Below are positions 1 through 8,035 of a stretch of DNA of 64,000 nt, piece by piece. The stretch's first letter is position 1, and each line of letters begins with the position of its first letter. The DNA lies in assembly GCA_963826105.1 (NCBI GenBank), contig CAWGWA010000002.1:1-64000 (forward strand), given 5' to 3'. A program made the translations under genes and the position numbers. The stretch is from WHTI01 sp963826105 (GTDB taxonomy: Bacteria > Actinomycetota > CADDZG01 > WHSQ01). A model generated the notes under the pieces. That model was given only the letters and a program-made list of their open reading frames with translations. It was not told the origin of the DNA and made no database searches.

Positions 1-766
1 GCCTCTTCAGCGGCGAGTACGACGCCGGCGGCGCCGTCGTCACCGTCCACGCCGGCGCCGGCGGCACCGAATCCCAGGACTGGGCCGAGATGCTGCTGCG
101 CATGTACCTGCGCTGGGCCGAGCGGCGCGGCTTCGACGTCGAGATGCCGAGCCTCAGCCGGGCGAGGAGGCCGGCATCAAGTCCGCGACCTTCAACATCC
201 GCGGCGAGAACGCCTACGGGTTCCTCAGGCGAGACGCGGCGTCCACCGCCTGGTGCGCATCTCGCCCTTCGACTCCGCCAACGCGCCGCCACACCAGCTT
301 CGCCCAGCGTCGACGTCGTGCCGCAAATCGAGGACGACATCGAGGTCGACATCACGAGACGACCTACGGATCGACACCTACCGCGCCTGCGGCGCCGGCG
401 GCCAGCACGTCAACAAGACCGACTCGGCCGTGCGGATCACCCACTTGCCGACCGGCATCGTCGTCCAGTGCCAGAACGAGCGCTCGCAGACCCAGAACAA
501 GGCGGTCGGCGATGCAGCTGCTGCGCTCGAAGCTGATCGAGCTGGAGGAGCGCAAACGCGCCGAAGAGCTGGCGAAGGCGCGCGGCGAGGTCAAAGACGT
601 CGCCTGGGGCTCGCAGATCCGCAGCTACGTGCTGCACCCGTACACGATGGTGAAGGACCACCGCACCGAGCACGAGGTCGGCGACGTCTAGGGCGTGCTC
701 GACGGCGACCTCGACGAGTTCGTCCGCGATTATCTGAACAAGACCGCCGCCGCGTCGGCCGGCTAG
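1..766 (+). CDS. prfB: Peptide chain release factor 2 (5' partial, frameshifted)
   Basis: Class I release factor that recognises UGA/UAA and triggers peptidyl-tRNA hydrolysis on the ribosome. The conserved HAGAGGTESQDWAEML block is read near base 50, and the catalytic GGQ loop (AGGQHVNKTDSAVRITH) has its GGQ codons at 397-405. The C-terminal part (SYVLHPY, then DGDLDEF) is clear. The beginning lies outside the window. The reading frame changes several times (about 170, 230, 290, 350 and 510), and an in-frame TAG at 689-691 stands where the family usually has a glutamine codon in V-Q-G-V-L-D. These look like sequence errors, not decay, because the amino-acid signal continues in the other frames. 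The E. coli programmed frameshift site lies near codon 26 and would not be in this part. The next gene starts immediately after the stop at 764-766. Confidence 0.9.
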
Positions 767-1411
767 ATGGCCTCGCTGGTCCGCGTCGAGCGGCCCGTCG
801 CCGCGGCAGCGCCCGCCGGCCTGCTCGTGCTCCACCACGGCCGTGGCACCGACGAGCGGACCTGCTCGGCCTCGCCGACCGCCTCGACCCCGAGCGCCGG
901 TTGCGGTCATCTCGGCTCGCGGCCCACTCCAACTGCCCGGCTCGCCGGGCTTCCACTGGTACCTGGTGCCGCGGGTCGGCCATCCCGACCGCGAGACTTT
1001 CGAGGCCGCGCGTGCCGCGCTGGCGGAGCTCCACGACGAGCTCTGGGAGGAGACCGGGGTCGGGCCCGAGCGCACCGTGCTCGGCGGCTTCTCGATGGGG
1101 ACGGTGATGAGCTACGCGATGGGCTTGGGCGGCGACCGGCCGGCGGTCGCCGGCATCCTCGGCTTCAGCGGCTTCGTGCCGAGCGTCGACGGCTGGCAGC
1201 CGTCGCTCGCCGACCGCACCGGGACCCGGGCCTTCATCGCCCACGGCAGCGCCGACCCGGTGATCGGCATCGGGTTCGGGCGCGAAGCGCGGGACCTGCT
1301 CGAGGGTGCCGGGTGGCGGTCGACTACCGCGAGGCCGACTTCGGCCACTGGATCGAGCCCGCCCACGTCGCCGAAGCGGCGGCCTGGCTCACGACAACGC
1401 TGCCGGGCTAG
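767..1411 (+). CDS. Phospholipase/carboxylesterase family hydrolase (frameshifted)
   Basis: Alpha/beta hydrolase of the phospholipase/carboxylesterase (YpfH/Est-like) family, a cytoplasmic serine esterase. The ATG directly follows the prfB stop. An N-terminal LVLHHGRGTDE oxyanion strand is followed by GFSMG, whose nucleophile serine codon is 1092-1094. The acid is in HGSADPVI and the histidine in FGHWIEPAH near the C terminus, giving a full catalytic triad in the right order. At least three frame changes (about 860, 905 and 1315) break the gene. Total length, about 214 residues, is normal for the family. The natural substrate cannot be read from the sequence. Confidence 0.8.
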   Translation: MASLVRVERPVAAAAPAGLLVLHHGRGTDERTCSASPTASTPSAGCGHLGSRPTPTARLAGLPLVPGAAGRPSRPRDFRGRACRAGGAPRRALGGDRGRARAHRARRLLDGDGDELRDGLGRRPAGGRRHPRLQRLRAERRRLAAVARRPHRDPGLHRPRQRRPGDRHRVRARSAGPARGCRVAVDYREADFGHWIEPAHVAEAAAWLTTTLPG

Positions 1412-2061
1412 TCGGTCCAGACCCGCCCCCGGCCAAGCGCCTTGTGGGCGTCGAGGCTGCTGGGCGAGGCGATCTTGCCGCAGAAGCCGGGAGAGTTGGC
1501 CGGCTTCACGGCGATATCGAACTCCTGGGCGGCGAGGGCGCGTTCGGCCTCGGCGTCGGACAGGCTGGCGGTCAGCTTGATCGTGCCCTTCTTGCCGAAG
1601 TGCTTGGTCGTCTTGCCGAGCTCGAGGTCCTTTGTGGCCGCGGAGCTGTAGGCGATGGCGACCGTGGCGGGCGTCCAGTCCTTGTACTGGAGCGAGAGGT
1701 GCACGGCGTCGCCGGCCGCCGTGGTGGAGACGGTTGCAGCGGTCGAGCGCACCAGGGCGCGATTCCGGCGCTTCGCCGGCTTCGGCGAGGTCGGCTTCGT
1801 CTTCTTCTTCGCGATTCGTTTTCGAGGTTCGCCTTCGGCGATCTCTTCCTGGGCTTCGGCCGCGCATTCGGCGGCGTTGGCTGGGCCTTCTTCGGTTTCG
1901 AAGACTTCGTCGCCTTCTTCGTCGATGACGAGGGCGCTGGGCAGGGCCGTGAAGGGGGTGCGGGGCGCGGGCGTCGCCGCGGCGGCGGGAGAGGCGCCGC
2001 TGCTCGCCAGCAGGGCGACGACGGCGAGGGCGCCGGCCCAGAGACTCAGATAGGTCCGCAT
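1408..2061 (-). CDS. Secreted protein of unknown function
   Basis: One of the few uninterrupted genes in the first 11.6 kb. The start MRTYLSLWAGALAVVALL (2061; another ATG three codons upstream at 2070) gives a clear signal peptide ending near ASPAAAA. The mature protein has an acidic, alanine-rich linker, a short Lys/Arg/Pro-rich stretch (KRIAKKKTKPTSPKPAKRR) and a C-terminal region rich in beta-strand-like sequence with one cysteine (PGFCGKIASP). I do not recognise a family. It converges on the esterase gene with a 4-base overlap of the two stops. Confidence 0.65.
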   Translation of the reverse strand: MRTYLSLWAGALAVVALLASSGASPAAAATPAPRTPFTALPSALVIDEEGDEVFETEEGPANAAECAAEAQEEIAEGEPRKRIAKKKTKPTSPKPAKRRNRALVRSTAATVSTTAAGDAVHLSLQYKDWTPATVAIAYSSAATKDLELGKTTKHFGKKGTIKLTASLSDAEAERALAAQEFDIAVKPANSPGFCGKIASPSSLDAHKALGRGRVWTD

Positions 2062-2163
2062 GGAGGGCATGGGGAGTCAATCGACCCCCCTATGACCCTC
2101 TTGAGCTGCCGCGCCGCGACTAGACGTTTCGTCGATGCCGAGCCCTGGACGGCGGGCGGGTGC

Positions 2164-2796
2164 CTATCCGGCGGAGCGCTCGCGGGCGCCCTCGAGCTCG
2201 AGCAGGCCCTCCTTCATCGGCAGGCCGCCGGCGTAGCCGCCGAGGCTGCCGTCGCTGCGCAGCACGCGATGGCAGGGGACGACGAGCGGGATCGGGTTGC
2301 GGGCGCACGCCGAGCCCGCGGCCCGGACCGCGCGCTCGTTGCCGGCGCCGCGGGCCAGCTCGGTGTAGGTGCGGGTCTCGCCGTAGGGGATCGCGACCAT
2401 TCCCTGCGGGCCCGGAGATGGAAGCCGCGGCTGAGCTGCCAGTCGATCGGCAGGTCGAAGCGGTCGAGCTTGCCGGCGAAATAGCGGTCGAGCTCACGGC
2501 GCTCCTCGTCGAGCGCCGCCGGCGACTCCAGGATCCGCGGCGAGACCCGTGCCGCGAGATCGATGAGCAGCACCTCGGCGTCCTCGCCCGGCAGGCCGAC
2601 GCGGACGAGGCCGCGTGGCGTGCGGGCCAGGAGCAGCGGCCCGAACGGCGAATCGACGGTCGCGTAGGCGACGTCGAGCAGGCCCTCGGCGGTGGCGATC
2701 TCGGTGACTCGCGCGGTCCGCCGGTCGCGCTTGGCTCCCCGCTTCGCCTTCGCTCGGGTTTTGCCCGCCTCGTGGTTTTCGTCTTCGTCGTCATGC
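2164..2796 (-). CDS. ogt: Methylated-DNA--protein-cysteine methyltransferase (frameshifted)
   Basis: Suicidal repair protein that moves O6-alkyl groups from guanine in DNA to its own cysteine. The active-site motif PCHRV is encoded at about 2265-2282, preceded by the helix-turn-helix part PYGETRTYTELARGAGN and followed by GSLGGYAGGL, all diagnostic of the family. The N-terminal domain (DLPIDWQLSRGFHLR) is found in another frame up to about 2573, and its beginning (SPFGPLLLARTPRGL) in a third, so at least two indels interrupt the gene (about 2400 and 2580-2700). The start ATG at 2796 overlaps the stop of the upstream sigma factor (ATGA), so the two are probably co-transcribed. The family assignment is firm; Ogt versus Ada C-terminal type is less so. 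Confidence 0.85.
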
Positions 2797-3256
2797 CAGC
2801 TCCTTTCGCAATCGTTTGAGTCCCTCGTGCAGGCTGCGGCGCGCCGCCTCCGGCGAGCAGCCGAGCGCCGCCGCGATCTCGGCGTGGGGGAGGTCGTTGG
2901 CGTAGCGCAGGGTCACCGCGGCCCGCTGCTTCGGCGGCAGCGCCCCGACCGCGGCCCAGACGTCCTCGGCGGGCGTCTCGGGTCGCGTCGAGCGCCTCGA
3001 CCTCGATCTCGGCGACCGGAACCGGCCGCCGGCCGCGGGCGCGGTGGTGGTCGATCGCCTTGCGCTGCGCGATCGTGATCAGCCAGCCCCGCAGGTTGGC
3101 GTCGTCCTCCAGCCCCGGGTAGGCCCGCAGCGCCGCCAGGAAGGTCTCCTGGAACGCGTCTTCGGCACCGTCGCGCCCGACCGCCCCCCGCAGCACCGCC
3201 ATCACCGTGGCGGCGTGGGCGTCGATCAGGGTCTGGAAGGGGGGCAGCGTCGGCAT
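2793..3256 (-). CDS. RNA polymerase sigma-70 family (ECF-type) factor (frameshifted)
   Basis: Small sigma factor that would direct RNA polymerase to a specific promoter set. Region 2 is clear: DGAEDAFQETFLAALRAYPGL, then ANLRGWLITIAQRKAIDHHRARGRRP. Region 4 lies in another frame after about 2985: PPKQRAAVTLRYANDLPHAEIAAALG, then SPEAARRSLHEGL. Joined length is about 154 residues, typical of ECF factors. The stop overlaps the start of the downstream alkyltransferase gene (ATGA). A sigma factor coupled to an O6-alkylguanine repair gene suggests a DNA-alkylation response, but no anti-sigma gene is visible, and that link is inference. Confidence 0.8.
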
Positions 3257-3347
3257 CGGAGATTCAACGTCCTAAGTCTCCCGAACGTGAGATTCGCCCC
3301 CCTCGGCCCCGCGATTTCCCGCGCCATGCGTCGATTAGGGTGGCGAG

Positions 3348-4192
3348 ATGGCCGAGACCAACGAGCAGATCGTCGCCCGGGCGCTGGCCGAGGACATCGG
3401 CGACGGCGACGTCACCGCGGTGGCCACCGTCGCCGCCGACGCGCGCGGGCGGGCACGGGTCGTGCAGAAAGCGCCAGGGGTCGTCTTCGGGCTCGAGCCG
3501 TCGGCGAGGCGATGCGCCAATGCGGGGTCGAGCACGTCGAGCACCTCGTCGCCGAGGGCGAGTGGCGCTCCGCCGTGCCGGCCGTGGTCGCGGACGATGG
3601 ACGGGCCGGCGCGGGCGCTGCTCGCCGCCGAGCGCACCGCGCTGAACTTCCTCGGCCACCTCTCCGGCATCGCGACGCTGACCGCGCGCTACGTCGAGGC
3701 GGTCGCCGGCACCGGCGCCAAGATCCTCGACACCCGCAAGACGACGCCGGGCCTGCGGCGCTGGAGAAGGCCGCGGTCGCGGCGGGCGGCGGCGCCAACC
3801 ACCGCATCGGCCTCTACGACGCCTTCCTGATCAAGGAGAACCACATCGCCGCCGCCGGCGGCATCGCCAAGGCGGTCTACGCGGCCCGCAAGGCGCGGCC
3901 CGATCTGCCGGTCGAGATCGAGGTCGACAACCTCGACGACACCGCCTACGCGCTCGGCACCGGCGCCGACATGCTCCTGCTCGACAACATGGACCCGCCG
4001 ACGATGCGCGCCGCGGTCGAACTGCGCGACGCCCACGGGGCCGGCGGCGGGCCACCCTCGAGGCCTCCGGCGGCGTCAACCTGGAGACCGTCCGCGAGAT
4101 CGCCGAGACCGGCGTCGACTTCATCTCGCATCGGCGCGCTGACCCACTCGGCCCCGGTTCTCGACTTCTCCCTACTTCTTCGCGCCGACTAG
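3348..4192 (+). CDS. nadC: Nicotinate-nucleotide pyrophosphorylase, carboxylating (frameshifted)
   Basis: Quinolinate phosphoribosyltransferase converts quinolinate and PRPP to nicotinate mononucleotide in de novo NAD synthesis. Family blocks are visible across frames: ALAEDIGDGDVT at the start, ERTALNFLGHLSGIAT, then KILDTRKTTPGLR, NHRIGLYDAFLIKENH, VEIEVDNLDD, DMLLLDNM, EASGGVNLETVREIAETGVD and the end IGALTHSAPVLDFSL. Frame changes occur near 3500, 3590, 3760, 4050 and 4130. The joined length of about 280 residues is normal. nadA and nadB are not next to it in this window. Confidence 0.9.
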
Positions 4193-4259
4193 CTCACGTC
4201 TCTGTCAATTTCTCTCGCGCATCGGTCGAGGGAGCCAAATCCGGCGCTAGCTTCGCGCC

Positions 4260-4791
4260 GTGGACCCGAATCCCGAAGCCATCGCCTGGTACGTGGAGAA
4301 GTCCGAAGGGCTCTTGGATGACTTACGGGCAAGGGTCCAGGCTTTGCGCGCACGGGGTGGCCAGCTCGCCGGTGGCCAGCTCGCCGGATTCGCGGGCGCC
4401 ATCTTGGCGCTGGTAGGGGCTAACGCGGAGTCCATCCTTGACTTGCTGCATGGTCCGGCACGGGAGACCGCCGGGATCGCGCTGCTGCTCGGCTCCCTTC
4501 TTCTGATCCCCTCATTGGTCACGGCCCTGCGCGGAACCCTCTTGCCAGAGCCGGTGTCCGATCTCGCTCGCAGGAGGTCGCCAACTACACCTCCGAGCGG
4601 TTCACCCATGAGCCGGATCTTTGGCGCGTCCAAGTCCGCACGATTCAGGCCTGCTTGCCTCGATCGAATCGATGACCCGGCACGTCGACACGGCGACGCA
4701 GATTGTGGAGAAGGCTGAGTATTTCTTTTTATCCGGCCTGTTTACGGTCGGCACCGCCTTCGCTACCTTGATCGCGGTGGTGACGTTTTGA
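4260..4791 (+). CDS. Small membrane protein, two predicted membrane segments (frameshifted)
   Basis: Starts with GTG (DPNPEAIAWYVEKSEGLLDDL). An amphipathic, coiled-coil-like N terminus leads to a first hydrophobic segment, GFAGAILALVGANAESILDLL, or the stronger GIALLLGSLLLIPSLVTAL. After a frame change near 4570 the reading continues as VRTIQACLASIESMTRHVDTATQIVEKAEY and a last membrane segment, FTVGTAFATLIAVVTF, ending at TGA 4789-4791. The arrangement (helical region, hydrophobic hairpin, helix, terminal membrane segment) resembles small phage- or defence-associated membrane proteins, but I do not recognise a family. A lysine-rich 27-codon open frame starts at TTG 4788 and may be a continuation with another indel. 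Bases 4864-4923 hold nothing else I can name. Confidence 0.5.
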
Positions 4792-4923
4792 TCTTCGAAC
4801 TGTTCAAGAAAAAGAAGAAGAAGCCAGGGCCGCGTCAAAGCCGGAACCGCCATCCTGGGATGTTCCGTTGAACCAGACGACAGCCATTGGCGCGTCGAGC
4901 GAGACAAAAAGCCCGGCTGAGGC

Positions 4924-5769
4924 TTACTTCAGGAGTTTTGACAGCCGGCGGTCTTTGAGGACGCGGTCGCCGGTCTGGTCGTGGGGGCAGTAATTCATCT
5001 GGTGTTCGGAGAAAAAGACGGCCTCGAGGGTGGTGCCACAGCGGGGGCAGGGCTCGCCCTCGTGTTTGTGGATCCGCAGGGGGACCTTGATCTTGTCCGG
5101 GAGGTCGGGGCCGATCGTCTCTTCGTAGTGGTCGATCGCGTCGCCGAGAACGTGGAGGGCGGCGTGCAGGCGCGCGACCTCCTCGGGATCGAGTTCGTTG
5201 CCTTTCTTGAACGGCGAGAGGCGGGCTTCCCAGAGGATCTCGTCGACCCAGGAGCGGCCGATGCCGCTGATGTCTTTCTGGTGGCGCAGGAGGGGGTGGA
5301 GGTGGCGCGGCTTGTCGATCGCCGCGGCGAACTCCTCGAGCGGCGGCGCGGGCCACGCTTCCGGCCCAAGCGTCGCCACCATCTCGTCCTCGGCGACCTC
5401 GTCGGAAGGCAGCAGCTTCGCCCAGGCGCGCTGCTTGGTGCCCATCTCGCGCAGCCGCAGCTCGCGCCCGTCGTCGAGTCGGATCAGCACCCGCGAGGCG
5501 CGGTCTTTCAGCGAGGCGCGTTTGTCGTAGACCCGCAGCCGCCCCGCCGACATCAGGTGGATGAGGAGCGAGAGATCGCCGAACTCGATCACCGGCATCT
5601 TCGAGTTCCGGCGCACGCCGGTGATCTCGCGGCCGACCAGCGCTTCCAGCGGCGGGTCGAACGTCTTGATCACGTTCATCCCCGGCGCCAGGACCGATTC
5701 GACCCCGGCGCCGCGCGCGGCTTCCTCGATCCGTCGTGCGGTGATCTCGACCTCAGGCAGCTCGGGCAT
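4924..5769 (-). CDS. mutM: Formamidopyrimidine-DNA glycosylase family protein (Fpg/Nei)
   Basis: Base-excision repair glycosylase/AP lyase. The start is fixed by the family's obligatory N terminus MPELPEVEITARR (start 5769), where Pro2 is the nucleophile and Glu3 the general acid. A conserved lysine-containing turn (RRNSKMPVIEF), the H2TH region (ISGIGRSWVDEILWEARLSP) and a zinc-finger region (CPRCGTTLEAVFF, then NYCPHDQTGDRVLKDRRLS) are present. The finger shows only three of the usual four cysteines: CPHDQ stands where CPxCQ is normal. The frame is intact, unlike the neighbours. It is annotated as mutM-like because Fpg and Nei cannot be separated with certainty here. Confidence 0.85.
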   Translation of the reverse strand: MPELPEVEITARRIEEAARGAGVESVLAPGMNVIKTFDPPLEALVGREITGVRRNSKMPVIEFGDLSLLIHLMSAGRLRVYDKRASLKDRASRVLIRLDDGRELRLREMGTKQRAWAKLLPSDEVAEDEMVATLGPEAWPAPPLEEFAAAIDKPRHLHPLLRHQKDISGIGRSWVDEILWEARLSPFKKGNELDPEEVARLHAALHVLGDAIDHYEETIGPDLPDKIKVPLRIHKHEGEPCPRCGTTLEAVFFSEHQMNYCPHDQTGDRVLKDRRLSKLLK

Positions 5770-6043
5770 ACGTACCTGAAGGATGCCGAAAATGGCTGAG
5801 AAGCCTCCGCGACGAACGCGCTGCCAAGAAGATCGCACAGCGGATCGTTCGAGTTGAATCCGGGCTGCTAGGAGATGTGAAGTGGTTCGAAGGCATCGGC
5901 GAGCTGGGTCGATTATGGTCCCGGCTATCGAGTTCAACCTCGTGCAGCGCGGCACGGTCCTGGTGATCCTGCTTCGTGGCGGCGACAAATCCTCGCAACG
6001 CCAGGCAATCAGGCAAGCCAAAGAACTGGCCAAGGAGGTCTAG
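5770..6043 (+). CDS. RelE/HigB-like toxin of a type II toxin-antitoxin pair (frameshifted, start lost or hidden)
   Basis: Reading across two frames gives RKWLRSLRDERAAKKIAQRI, then GLLGDVKWFEGIGELRIDYGPGYR, then QRGTVLVILLRGGDKSSQ and AKELAKEV before TAG 6041-6043. This is the pattern of the 'addiction module killer protein' subfamily (ELRIDYGPGYR...LLxGGDKSSQ), ribosome-dependent mRNA endonucleases. An indel near 5915 splits the gene. The expected first ten or so residues (I-R-T-x-E-G) fall on the start codon of the divergent mutM gene, with no standard start codon in frame, so the 5' end is damaged or is a contig join. The antitoxin follows at once. Confidence 0.7.
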
Positions 6044-6335
6044 ACCGAGCCGACCCAAGACAACGCGCTTCGATGCTGCGGAATATCTCGATGATGCGCA
6101 GTCTCAGGCGGAGCTGATTGCGGACGCGTTTGAGAGCGGCAATGCTGGCTACATCGACCACGCGCTTGGCGTCGTTGCTCGTGCCCGCGGCATGACGGAT
6201 ATCGCGCGCGAGGCAGGCGTGACGCGCGAAGCGCTCTATCGCTCCTTGAGCGAGACCGGCGATCCGAGACTTTCGACGTTGATCGGAGTGATGAAGGCGT
6301 TGGGGATGCAGTTGTCTGCCAAGACGCCCAGCTAA
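6044..6335 (+). CDS. HigA-like antitoxin (addiction module antidote), frameshifted near its start
   Basis: The part TTRFDAAEYLDDAQSQAELI, then GNAGYIDHALGVVARARGM, then IAREAGVTREALYRSLSETG and PRLSTLIGVMKALGM is a Cro/C1-type helix-turn-helix antidote protein that binds and neutralises the upstream killer protein and represses its own operon. No in-frame ATG is available. If one C is removed from the CCC run near 6056, the frame reads T-E-P-T-K-T-T-R-F-D, so the true start probably lies at 6041-6044, overlapping the toxin stop. This agrees with homopolymer errors elsewhere in this part of the contig. Confidence 0.8.
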
Positions 6336-6415
6336 GACGTATCGCTTGCCCCGCTTCCTCACTTGTGAAAAGACTATTCACATAAGAATGACGGCAAGCC
6401 GTCGGGGAGGAAGCG

Positions 6416-7483
6416 GTGAGCATTCCGGTCGACGAGTTGCGCCAGAGCTGGCCCCGGCCGAGCGCGCCGAGGCCGATCGTGATCATCGGCGCCGGCGGCA
6501 TCGTCAAGGATGCGCACCTGCCGGCCTATCGCATGGCCGACTTCCCGGTCGCGGGGGTGTTCGACATCGACCGCGACCGCGCCGAGGCGCTGGCGGCCAA
6601 GTGGGATACGACGCGCTTCCGACGCTCGAGGAGGCGATCGCGACGCGGAGCGCGGTCTACGATCTCGCCCTGCCGCCCGGCGCGCATCTCGACGTGCTGC
6701 CGAAGCTGCCCGACGGCGCGGCGGTGTTGCTGCAAAAGCCGATGGGGCGCGACCTCGATGAGGCGACGCGATCCTGAAGCTCTGCCGCGAGCAAAGCTCA
6801 CCGCGGCGGTGAATTTCCAGCTGCGCTTTTCGCCGATGATGCTGGCGCTCGCCGATGCGCTGGAGCGCGGATGGCTCGGGCGAGCTGGTCGATGTCGAGA
6901 TCCATCTCAACATCGTCACGCCCTGGCACCTGTTCCCGTTCCTCAAGGGCATGCCGCGGGTCGAGATCGCGGTGCACTCGATCCACTATCTCGACACTCA
7001 TCCGCGCGCTGCTCGGCAATCCGATGGGCGTTCACGCGCGCACGCTCGGCCATCCCTGCGACCGATCTGGCGCAGACGCGCACTTCGGCGCATCCTCGAT
7101 TTCGCGCCGGACCAGCGCGTGCACGTTCTCGATCAACCACAACCACGATTTCGGCCGCCGCTTCCAGGATGCGACTTTCCGCTTCGAAGGCGACCGAAGG
7201 CGCGGCGATGGTGAAGCTGGGGCTGCTGCTCGAACTATCCCAAGGGCGAGCCGGACGAGCTGTGGATCCGCGCAAGGGCGAGGACTGGGCGCAGGTGCCG
7301 CTCAGCGGCGGCTGGTTCCCGCATGCCTTCATCGGCACGATGACCAACCTGCAGCGCTTCGCCGCCGGCGAGGACGAGATGCTCGTCACCTGCGTCGAGG
7401 ATGCATGGCACACGATGGCGCTGGTCGAGGCCGCCTTCGACTCCGCCGCCGCGCCGGCAACTCCGGTGAGGAGCGCGCCATGA
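6416..7483 (+). CDS. Gfo/Idh/MocA family NAD(P)-dependent oxidoreductase (frameshifted)
   Basis: The GTG start is preceded by a good GGGGAGG ribosome site (about 6403-6410). The N terminus IVIIGAGGIVKDAHLPAYRM is the Rossmann nucleotide-binding motif, and VLLQKPMGRDLDEA contains the EKP-like lysine motif (here QKP) that positions the nicotinamide. The C-terminal sugar/polyol-binding fold (LVDVEIHLNIVTPWHLFPFL, HSIHYLDT) follows. The frame breaks at about 6605, 6770, 6885, 7005, 7065, 7110, 7190 and 7245. The end ATGA overlaps a downstream ATG. It heads a cluster with MaoC and CoA-transferase genes, which suggests oxidation of a sugar-acid-like or cyclic polyol substrate (inference). Confidence 0.8.
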   Translation: MSIPVDELRQSWPRPSAPRPIVIIGAGGIVKDAHLPAYRMADFPVAGVFDIDRDRAEALAAKWDTTRFRRSRRRSRRGARSTISPCRPARISTCCRSCPTARRCCCKSRWGATSMRRRDPEALPRAKLTAAVNFQLRFSPMMLALADALERGWLGRAGRCRDPSQHRHALAPVPVPQGHAAGRDRGALDPLSRHSSARCSAIRWAFTRARSAIPATDLAQTRTSAHPRFRAGPARARSRSTTTTISAAASRMRLSASKATEGAAMVKLGLLLELSQGRAGRAVDPRKGEDWAQVPLSGGWFPHAFIGTMTNLQRFAAGEDEMLVTCVEDAWHTMALVEAAFDSAAAPATPVRSAP

Positions 7484-7543
7484 CGACTTCGCGCCGACCG
7501 TCGGCGTCTCACTCGACCAACCCCACGACGATGCCCGCCGAGC

Positions 7544-8032
7544 ATGCGCGCGCTGCCGGTGTGGAATGCCGAGAACTGGTTCTACGAGGACTTCGAGGTC
7601 GGCCACAAAATCCGCTCGCTCCGCCGCACCATCTCCGAAGGCGAGAGCATGCAGTTCAACGCGCTCGTCACCGACATGCACCCCTATGTCGCCGACGAGA
7701 TCTTTGCGACCACCGAAGGGCAGTTCGGCAAGCGGCTGGTCGCCGGGGCGTTCGTGTTCTCGGCCGGGCTTGGGCTCGTCGCGACCAACTGCGTCAACGC
7801 CTTCAGCTACGGTTACGACAAGCTGCGCTTCATCAAGCCGACCTTCATCGGCGACACGATCTACACGATCCGCACCAACCTGGAGAAGCGCCCGAAGTAC
7901 AAGGAGCTCGGCCTGATCCGCGCGAGCTACGAAGTGTTCAAGGGCGAGGGCGAGCTGGTGCTCTATTGCGAGCATCTGCAGACGGTGAAGTACCGCATCC
8001 CGGCCGAATTCGAAGGCAAGACCGAGAAGTAG
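7544..8032 (+). CDS. MaoC-like hot-dog hydratase, copy 1 (catalytic His position altered)
   Basis: MaoC domain protein of 162 residues: NWFYEDFEVGHKIRSLRRTI, QFGKRLVAGAFVFSAGLGLV, YGYDKLRFIKPTFIGDTIYT. The family hydrates enoyl-CoA thioesters with an Asp-His pair in a D-x-N-P-x-H segment. Here the segment reads TDMHPYVADEIFA, so valine stands where the catalytic histidine should be. The frame is intact from ATG 7544, while the 60 bases before it, after the oxidoreductase stop, are unclear and may contain an indel and an earlier start at 7480. It ends 3 bases before the CoA-transferase start, so it belongs to one operon. Confidence 0.8.
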   Translation: MRALPVWNAENWFYEDFEVGHKIRSLRRTISEGESMQFNALVTDMHPYVADEIFATTEGQFGKRLVAGAFVFSAGLGLVATNCVNAFSYGYDKLRFIKPTFIGDTIYTIRTNLEKRPKYKELGLIRASYEVFKGEGELVLYCEHLQTVKYRIPAEFEGKTEK

Positions 8033-8035
8033 AAC

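Noticed and set aside
1..766. Programmed frameshifting in prfB
   Set aside because: The known site lies near codon 26, outside the window, and the frame changes here are many and irregular, like those of all neighbouring genes.
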